From contig JAFXIF010000006.1 of NCBI GenBank assembly GCA_017533325.1, positions 1 through 39,929 on the forward strand: a stretch of DNA of 39,929 nucleotides. Reading direction: 5' to 3'. Positions within the stretch are counted from its first letter, which is position 1; every line of letters starts with the position of its first letter. This document shows, in pieces, positions 34,477 to 39,929 of this stretch. The notes beneath the pieces are model-generated. The model was given only the letters and a program-made list of their open reading frames with translations. It did not search any database and had not been told where the DNA came from. This DNA is from Alphaproteobacteria bacterium. Lineage in GTDB: Bacteria; Pseudomonadota; Alphaproteobacteria; CAAHEQ01; UBA3637. The position numbers and the translations under genes were made by a program.

Positions 34477-36300
34477 ATGACACAAGAAATGAGAAATATT
34501 GCAATTATTGCACACGTTGACCATGGGAAAACAACATTTGTTGACGCGTTTTTAAAACAAAGCGGGGCTTATCGCGAAAATCAACAAGTTGTTACTTGCG
34601 CTATGGATTCAAACGATCTTGAAAGAGAACGTGGGATTACGATTTTTGCAAAATGTACTTCTGTTGAATGGAATAATATCAGAATTAATATTGTTGACAC
34701 GCCGGGTCACGCAGACTTTGGTGGCGAAGTTGAACGTATTTTATCAATGGTTGACGGGGTTATTTTGCTTGTTGATTCTGCTGAAGGGCCGTTACCGCAA
34801 ACAAAATTTGTTCTTTCAAAAGCTTTAAAACTTGGTCTTCGCCCGATTGTTGTGATTAATAAAATTGACCGTGCTGATGCCAGACCGGACGAAGTTCATA
34901 ATGAAATTTTTGATTTGTTTGATAATTTAGGTGCAACGGAAGAACAGCTTGACTTTCCGACTCTTTTTGCCTCAGGTCGCGAAGGATGGGCTGTAAATGA
35001 TTTAAATGATGAACGCAAAGATATTATGCCGTTGTTTAAAAAAATTGTTGAACATGTGCCAGCTCCTCAATGTGATGAAAACGGACCGTTTAAAATGCTT
35101 GTTACAACATTGGAAGCTGATCCGTTTGTCGGCCGAATTTTAACAGGTCGCATTTTATCCGGTAAAATTGAAACCAATCAAATGATTAAGGCGATAACCC
35201 GTGAGGGTAAACCGGTTGAAAATGCAAGAGCCAGTAAAATTTTGGCGTTCCGCGGTCTTAAACGTCAACCGATTGATGAGGGCGTTGCGGGTGATATTGT
35301 GAGCATTGCAGGGATGACGGATGCTACCGTATCTGATACGCTTTGTGACGCTTCTGTAACCGAACCAATTCAAGCAGAGCCGATTGATCCACCAACCTTG
35401 GCGATGACTTTTTCAATTAATACATCCCCGTTAGCCGGAACGGAAGGGGATAAAGTAACTTCCCGTATGATTTGGGACAGATTGTGCAAAGAAGCAGAGG
35501 GAAATATTGCTTTACGTGTTACCCGAACGGATACAACAGATGCATTTGAAGTTGCCGGTCGTGGTGAATTGCAGTTGGGTGTTTTAATTGAAACAATGCG
35601 CCGTGAAGGATATGAACTTTCCGTTTCTCGTCCGCGCGTTGTTTTTAAAGAAGATGAAAACGGTCAAAAATTAGAGCCGATGGAAGAAGTTGTTATTGAT
35701 GTGGATGATGCTTATACAGGTGTTGTTGTTGAAAAAATGAGTCTTCGCAAAGGTGAAATGACCGAAATGCTTCCAAGTGGCGGTGGAAAAACAAGATTAA
35801 CATTTATTGCTCCGTCCCGTGGTTTAATCGGATATTATAGCGAATTTTTAACGGATACTTGCGGAACGGGTGTGATGAACAGATTGTTCCATTCCTATGC
35901 ACCGTATAAAGGTCAAATTACGGGTCGCAGAAATGGTGTTTTGATTTCAACGGAACAAGGAAAAGCCGTTCCTTATGCCTTGTTTAATATTCAAGAACGC
36001 GGTCCTCTTTTTATTCCTGCCGGTGTAACGGTTTATGCCGGTATGATTATCGGGGCGAATGCAAAACCGGGGGATATTGAAGTGAACCCGATTAAAGGTA
36101 AAAAATTAACCAATATGCGCGCTGCCGGAAAAGATGACAACGTTCTTCTTTATCCGCCAAGAACAATGAGTTTGGAAGTGGCACTTTCATATATTGAAGA
36201 TGATGAATTGGTTGAAGTAACGCCTGAAAATATTCGGTTACGCAAAAAATATCTTGACAGTAATGAAAGAAGAAAATTTGAACGTAGAAAAGAAGATTAA
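34477..36300 (+). CDS. typA: Translational GTPase TypA/BipA
   Basis: A 607-aa GTPase. G1 is AHVDHGKTT (near 12-20), the switch regions ERERGITI and [15 protein letters not shown], and G4 NKIDRAD. Domains II and III and the BipA-specific C-terminal domain ([12 protein letters not shown]) are present. BipA assists 50S assembly and growth under stress or cold. A strong terminator begins 4 bp after its stop. Confidence 0.98.
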   Translation: MTQEMRNIAIIAHVDHGKTTFVDAFLKQSGAYRENQQVVTCAMDSNDLERERGITIFAKCTSVEWNNIRINIVDTPGHADFGGEVERILSMVDGVILLVDSAEGPLPQTKFVLSKALKLGLRPIVVINKIDRADARPDEVHNEIFDLFDNLGATEEQLDFPTLFASGREGWAVNDLNDERKDIMPLFKKIVEHVPAPQCDENGPFKMLVTTLEADPFVGRILTGRILSGKIETNQMIKAITREGKPVENARASKILAFRGLKRQPIDEGVAGDIVSIAGMTDATVSDTLCDASVTEPIQAEPIDPPTLAMTFSINTSPLAGTEGDKVTSRMIWDRLCKEAEGNIALRVTRTDTTDAFEVAGRGELQLGVLIETMRREGYELSVSRPRVVFKEDENGQKLEPMEEVVIDVDDAYTGVVVEKMSLRKGEMTEMLPSGGGKTRLTFIAPSRGLIGYYSEFLTDTCGTGVMNRLFHSYAPYKGQITGRRNGVLISTEQGKAVPYALFNIQERGPLFIPAGVTVYAGMIIGANAKPGDIEVNPIKGKKLTNMRAAGKDDNVLLYPPRTMSLEVALSYIEDDELVEVTPENIRLRKKYLDSNERRKFERRKED

Positions 36301-36304
36301 TCAA

Positions 36305-36338
36305 AAAAGAGTGAACCTTTTTAAGGTTTGCTCTTTTT
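36305..36338 (+). terminator. Intrinsic terminator of typA
   Basis: AAAAGAGTGAACC (36305-36317) pairs with GGTTTGCTCTTTT (36325-36337) over 13 bp with two wobbles, followed by T. It ends 17 bp before the AmpG-like start codon, leaving no room for a separate promoter between. Confidence 0.85.
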
Positions 36339-36355
36339 AACTTTTGGAGATAAGA

Positions 36356-37645
36356 ATGCATACATGGAAACAAGCTCTTAAAGGATATTTAAAACCGGCT
36401 GTTTTTATTTTCTTTTTCTTAGGGCTTTCTTGTGGCCTTCCATATAGTTTAATCGGATATTCTCTTTCGCTTTGGTTGGCAGATGCCGGCATTAAATTAA
36501 GTGTGATCGGTTTTTTTGCTTTGGTGTTGTTGCCATATAATTTTAAGTTTTTGTGGGCACCATTTATTGATAAAATTAAAATACCTTTTTTCAGTCAAAA
36601 AATCGGCCCTAAAAAAACATGGTTAATTTTGTTTCAAATCGGATTGGTATTGAGTGTTTTAGCGCTTTCCTATTTTTCGCCGGATAAAAATACATGGGTG
36701 GAAGAATTTGAAACAAAAAAGGGAACATTAACGATTCCGCTTCAAACATATTTATTTTCTTTTTTAGTTGCCTTTTTTGCAGCCAGTCAAGATATTGTTG
36801 TTGACTCCTTAAGAATAGATACTCTTGAAAAAGAAGAAATGGGCGAAGGTGCCGGTATGTATCAATTTGGATATCGTATGGGAATGTTGAGCGCCGGAGC
36901 TGGTGTTGTTGCTCTTTCTGCCTTAATCGGGTGGCAAATGTCCTATATGCTTATCGGATTAATTTTAATCGGTAGTATTTTTTCAAGTCTGTTTGTTAAA
37001 GAAGAAATAACAATTCAAAAAGAAGAACAAAATAACTTTTTTTATGATATGGTTGTTGCGCCGTTTAAAGATTTTATGAAACATCATAAATGGGTTCTTT
37101 TGCTTCTTTTTATTATTTTATATAAGTTATGTAATGCTGTTTTGGGAAGAATGGCGCTTCCATTTTATAAGGATTTGGGATTTTCAAAAGGCGAAATTGC
37201 TCTTATTTCCGGAACGATTGGCCCATGGATAACTTTAACCGGCGTTGCAATCGGTGGCGTTTTGGTTATGAGGTATAAAATTTTAAATCTTTTAATGGCT
37301 TTGGGGTTTGTTGAAATTTTAACTTCTCTTGTTTTTGCGATGTTTTCCTATTTTCCTCATTCAACGATTATGTTTTTAATTGTTATTTTGTTTGATAATA
37401 TTGTCGGCGGTATGGGCGGAGCGGTATTTATTGCCTTTTTATCGGGGCTTTGTTCAAAAAAATATTCGGCCACACAATATGCTTTGCTCACAAGCTTAAT
37501 GATGTTGGCTGTGAGTGTTATTTCTGTGTATAGCGGCATTTGGGCAGAAGAAATGGGTTGGTTTTTCTTCTTTATGTTTACGGGAATTTTAATGTTGCCT
37601 GCTTTGTTTTTATTATCCTATTTAATTATTCACGAAAAAAAATAA
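36356..37645 (+). CDS. AmpG-type muropeptide MFS permease
   Basis: A 429-aa transporter with about twelve membrane helices and the AmpG pattern: FLGLSCGLPYSLIGYSLSLW, YNFKFLWAPFID, and SQDIVVDSLRIDTL. AmpG imports GlcNAc-anhydroMurNAc peptides for wall recycling; the cytosolic AmpD-like amidase at 6897 could act on what it brings in. The start is the ATG at 36356, 5 nt after GGAGA; an upstream TTG at 36344 overlaps that ribosome-binding site. Expression must come by readthrough of the typA terminator or from a promoter inside typA. Confidence 0.85.
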   Translation: MHTWKQALKGYLKPAVFIFFFLGLSCGLPYSLIGYSLSLWLADAGIKLSVIGFFALVLLPYNFKFLWAPFIDKIKIPFFSQKIGPKKTWLILFQIGLVLSVLALSYFSPDKNTWVEEFETKKGTLTIPLQTYLFSFLVAFFAASQDIVVDSLRIDTLEKEEMGEGAGMYQFGYRMGMLSAGAGVVALSALIGWQMSYMLIGLILIGSIFSSLFVKEEITIQKEEQNNFFYDMVVAPFKDFMKHHKWVLLLLFIILYKLCNAVLGRMALPFYKDLGFSKGEIALISGTIGPWITLTGVAIGGVLVMRYKILNLLMALGFVEILTSLVFAMFSYFPHSTIMFLIVILFDNIVGGMGGAVFIAFLSGLCSKKYSATQYALLTSLMMLAVSVISVYSGIWAEEMGWFFFFMFTGILMLPALFLLSYLIIHEKK

Positions 37646-37646
37646 A

Positions 37647-38042
37647 ATGCGATTTATTGTTTTTTACTCAGATCACCCTAAGATTAAGGGATATATTTCC
37701 CGTGTTTGGCATACCTTTCAAAGTCATCCGAATTTTAAAGGTGAGATGACTCATAACTTATTTATTAAACATTACCATATAGATCCTAAAACTATCTCTT
37801 CACTGGGCGATGTTTATTATAATATCAAAAATAAACAGTGGGAACTTGAACCGAATAAGCCATTGGTTGCAATTAAAGAAGAAAGGATGCGTCAAGATCG
37901 TTTTTTAATCTTAAATTTCATGAATGAAAAATATAAAACAGATATAGAAATGATTAACTATTCCTTACAAGAACAACAAATGGTTGCAAGGGCTCAATTT
38001 TTAAAAAATGCCAGTGTTAATTTAAATATCCGGACTAATTAA
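37647..38042 (+). CDS. Unrecognised 131-aa protein
   Basis: Starts one base after the AmpG-like gene and is probably co-transcribed with it. The protein is soluble, with no membrane segment or signal, rich in aromatic and basic residues at the N-terminus (FIVFYSDHPKIKGYISRVWH) and helical at the C-terminus (EEQMVARAQ-like end). I recognise no family. Its last 8 bp overlap ftsB on the other strand. An intact frame over 131 codons and tight spacing argue that it is real. Confidence 0.7.
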   Translation: MRFIVFYSDHPKIKGYISRVWHTFQSHPNFKGEMTHNLFIKHYHIDPKTISSLGDVYYNIKNKQWELEPNKPLVAIKEERMRQDRFLILNFMNEKYKTDIEMINYSLQEQQMVARAQFLKNASVNLNIRTN

Positions 38043-38328
38043 ATATAATAAGAGTGGATTCATCCCCCATGTTTAAAATCCTGAAAGCGGATTCTTCTAA
38101 TTGATCCATATCAAGAGATTTTGGAGATAATGCATTGACTTTAGATTGTAAAAGATTTTTTTCTTTTAAAAGTTTTTTGTGAATCTCATCGGCAACCTGA
38201 ATTTCTTTTTTGACTTCGTTCATTCTGTGAATACCATGATTACCTTCAATTCCGTGATAAAAGAAATAAATGGTAATTAAACTGCAAATAAACGGGAAAA
38301 ATAAATTTCGTCCGATTTCGCTCTTCAT
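38035..38328 (-). CDS. ftsB: FtsB/DivIC family septum formation initiator
   Basis: A 97-aa single-pass protein: membrane helix (about 9-26), then a coiled coil (IQVADEIHKKLLKEKNLLQS, about 43-62) and the end SLDMDQLEESAFRILNMGDE, the signature of alphaproteobacterial FtsB. It links FtsL/FtsQ in the divisome. AGGAG precedes the ATG. Usually near eno and pdhA; here it stands alone, divergent from dnaK. Confidence 0.88.
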   Translation of the reverse strand: MKSEIGRNLFFPFICSLITIYFFYHGIEGNHGIHRMNEVKKEIQVADEIHKKLLKEKNLLQSKVNALSPKSLDMDQLEESAFRILNMGDESTLIIFN

Positions 38329-38357
38329 AAAAAGTCTCCTTTTGATTTTCTTAAAGG

Positions 38358-38386
38358 ATAATAACGTAAATGCTTTTGATTTTCAA
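38358..38386 (-). promoter_or_regulatory. Promoter of ftsB
   Basis: On the minus strand: TTGAAA (38381-38386), 17-bp spacer, TATTAT (38358-38363), 29 bp upstream of the ftsB start. Confidence 0.65.
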
Positions 38387-38466
38387 GATGAAACCATAAA
38401 AAAATATATAAAAATGAGACAATTGAGCATTTTTATAAAAAAAACGAAAAAAATTAAAAAAAGAGG

Positions 38467-38498
38467 GTTGAAAAATACAATGTTATGACCTATATAAG
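38467..38498 (+). promoter_or_regulatory. Heat-shock (RpoH) promoter of dnaK
   Basis: GTTGAA (38467-38472), 16-bp spacer, CCTATATAAG (38489-38498). The second element matches the alphaproteobacterial heat-shock consensus CYTATNTNNG at every position; the first is close to CTTGAC. The dnaK ATG is 38 bp further. Confidence 0.75.
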
Positions 38499-38536
38499 TT
38501 TCATCAAAAAAAGACGTATATATAAGGAGAAGATAA

Positions 38537-39929
38537 ATGTCTAAAATTTTAGGAATTGACTTAGGAACAACAAACTCATGTATGGCCATTATGGATGGTA
38601 AAGATGGTAAAGTTTTGGAAAACAGAGAAGGTGCCAGAACAACACCATCCATGGTTGCGTTCACATCAAAAGGTGAACGTTTGGTCGGGCAAGCCGCTAA
38701 ACGCCAAGCTGTGACAAACCCGGGCGGAACGCTTTTTTCAATTAAACGTTTAATCGGTCGTCGTTTTAATGATAAAATGGTTGAAAGGGATAAAGGATTG
38801 GTCCCTTATAAAATTGTTGAGGGTGATAATGGTGATGCTTGGGTTGATGTGAATGATAAAAAATATGCTCCAAGTCAAATTTCTGCATTTGTTCTTCAAA
38901 AATTAAAAGAAGATGCCGAAAGTTATTTGGGTGAAAAAATCACACAGGCTATTATTACTGTTCCGGCTTATTTCGATGACTCACAACGTCAGGCAACAAA
39001 AGATGCCGGTAAAATTGCCGGTCTTGAAGTTCTTCGTATTATCAACGAACCGACAGCTGCTGCTTTGGCTTATGGTATGGATCAAAAGAAATCAGGAATG
39101 ATTGCTGTTTATGACTTGGGTGGCGGAACATTTGACGTTTCAATTTTGGAAATCGGTGATGGTGTTTTTGAAGTTAAAGCCACAAATGGGGATACATTCT
39201 TGGGTGGTGAAGATTTTGATGCCCGTATTATGGATTATTTGGCTGATGAATTTAAAAAAGAAAATGATATTGATTTAAGAAAAGACCGTATGGCATTGCA
39301 ACGATTGAAAGAAGCGGCCGAAAAAGCAAAAATTGAACTTTCATCCGCAACTCAAACGGACATTAACCTGCCGTTTATTACAGCAGATGCTACGGGTCCG
39401 AAACACTTGAATGTTTCATTGACAAGAGCAAAACTTGAAAGTTTGGTTGAAGATTTGCTTGAAAGAACAAAAGGCCCGATGGAAAAAGCATTGAAAGATG
39501 CCGGCCTTTCCCGCTCAAATATCGATGAAGTTATTTTGGTTGGCGGTATGACACGTATGCCGAAAGTTCAAGAAATTGTGAAAGACTTCTTTGGTAAAGA
39601 ACCTCATAAAGGTGTTAACCCTGATGAAGTTGTTGCTATGGGTGCAGCCATTCAAGGTGGTGTTTTAAAAGGCGATGTGAAAGATGTTTTATTGCTTGAT
39701 GTCACACCTCTTTCACTTGGTATTGAAACATTAGGCGGTGTCTTTACGCGTTTGATTGACAGAAACACAACAATTCCGACAAAGAAAAGTCAGGTTTTCT
39801 CCACAGCAGAAGATGGGCAAACAGCTGTTACAATCAGAGTTCACCAAGGGGAACGCGAAATGGCTCGAGACAATAAATTGCTTGGTCAATTTGACTTAAT
39901 CGGTATTCCGCCAGCACCTCGTGGTATGC
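38537..39929 (+). CDS. dnaK: Chaperone DnaK (Hsp70), 5' part
   Basis: The frame runs from ATG at 38537 off the right edge of the window, giving 464 codons, about three-quarters of a normal DnaK. It begins [19 protein letters not shown], the nucleotide-binding phosphate-1 motif, and includes [20 protein letters not shown], the phosphate-2 motif [14 protein letters not shown] and [11 protein letters not shown]. The substrate-binding domain starts before the edge. AAGGAG precedes the ATG. dnaJ is expected downstream, outside the window. Confidence 0.98.
   Translation, partial: MSKILGIDLGTTNSCMAIMDGKDGKVLENREGARTTPSMVAFTSKGERLVGQAAKRQAVTNPGGTLFSIKRLIGRRFNDKMVERDKGLVPYKIVEGDNGDAWVDVNDKKYAPSQISAFVLQKLKEDAESYLGEKITQAIITVPAYFDDSQRQATKDAGKIAGLEVLRIINEPTAAALAYGMDQKKSGMIAVYDLGGGTFDVSILEIGDGVFEVKATNGDTFLGGEDFDARIMDYLADEFKKENDIDLRKDRMALQRLKEAAEKAKIELSSATQTDINLPFITADATGPKHLNVSLTRAKLESLVEDLLERTKGPMEKALKDAGLSRSNIDEVILVGGMTRMPKVQEIVKDFFGKEPHKGVNPDEVVAMGAAIQGGVLKGDVKDVLLLDVTPLSLGIETLGGVFTRLIDRNTTIPTKKSQVFSTAEDGQTAVTIRVHQGEREMARDNKLLGQFDLIGIPPAPRGM

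Noticed and set aside
36344-36358. A TTG start for the AmpG-type permease four codons upstream
   Set aside because: The TTG overlaps the GGAGA ribosome-binding site that serves the ATG at 36356.

Overview
The window looks like a chromosomal segment of an AT-rich alphaproteobacterium. The evidence is the gene order rpmF-plsX-fabH-ihfA-merR, the bamD-recN-ligA series, a zapA gene preceded by a small coiled-coil gene, an ELM1-type (mitochondrial-fission family) protein, an alphaproteobacterial FtsB, and a dnaK promoter matching the alphaproteobacterial heat-shock consensus. The low GC suggests a host-associated or gut-type uncultured lineage, but that is inference; no rRNA or tRNA gene is present to test it.

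Region 1 (1-740) is the right end of a CRISPR array: eight 36-bp repeats (the first cut by the window edge) and seven spacers of exactly 30 bp. It fits type II-C. Read on the minus strand, every full repeat contains a TTGACA/extended TACAAT promoter. No cas gene is in the window; they are expected to the left. Region 2 (741-3133) is a lemA/DUF2207 membrane pair. Region 3 (3250-8416) is a tightly packed plus-strand run: ybaB-recR, a ZauP-like gene-zapA, ymdB, yebC-ruvC, an amidase and terC, covering DNA repair, cell division and cell wall.

Region 4 (8405-15736) alternates strands: mtaD, a sulfatase-type envelope transferase, an APH-fold kinase, a family 4 uracil-DNA glycosylase, and a minus-strand trio (lipoprotein hydrolase, ELM1-like protein, GT2). 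Region 5 (15737-15948) holds an apparent 11-codon gene, MPGCGCGTKKK, with its own promoter, a perfect Shine-Dalgarno sequence and a strong terminator. Region 6 (15949-26327, minus strand) carries rpmF-plsX-fabH-ihfA-merR and bamD-recN-ligA-ydbH, so fatty-acid initiation, outer-membrane assembly, lipid transport and DNA repair. pckG (GTP type) diverges from bamD.

Region 7 (28336-32356) is the most unusual part. A very AT-rich four-gene cassette lies between two nearly identical intrinsic terminators. It encodes a serine-recombinase homologue without catalytic residues, a GT4 glycosyltransferase, a CDP-glycerol glycerophosphotransferase (TagB/TagF type) and a glycerol-3-phosphate cytidylyltransferase (TagD). 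Its leader contains a second intrinsic terminator just before the first start codon and an upstream segment that could form a competing structure. Together these suggest a regulated, teichoic-acid-like glycerophosphate decoration system in a Gram-negative cell.

Region 8 (32382-39929) is housekeeping: HAD phosphatase, PEBP-like protein, tsaC, typA/bipA, an AmpG-type permease, an unrecognised 131-aa gene, ftsB (minus strand) and the 5' part of dnaK. Convergent genes repeatedly overlap at their stop codons, so the genome is compact.
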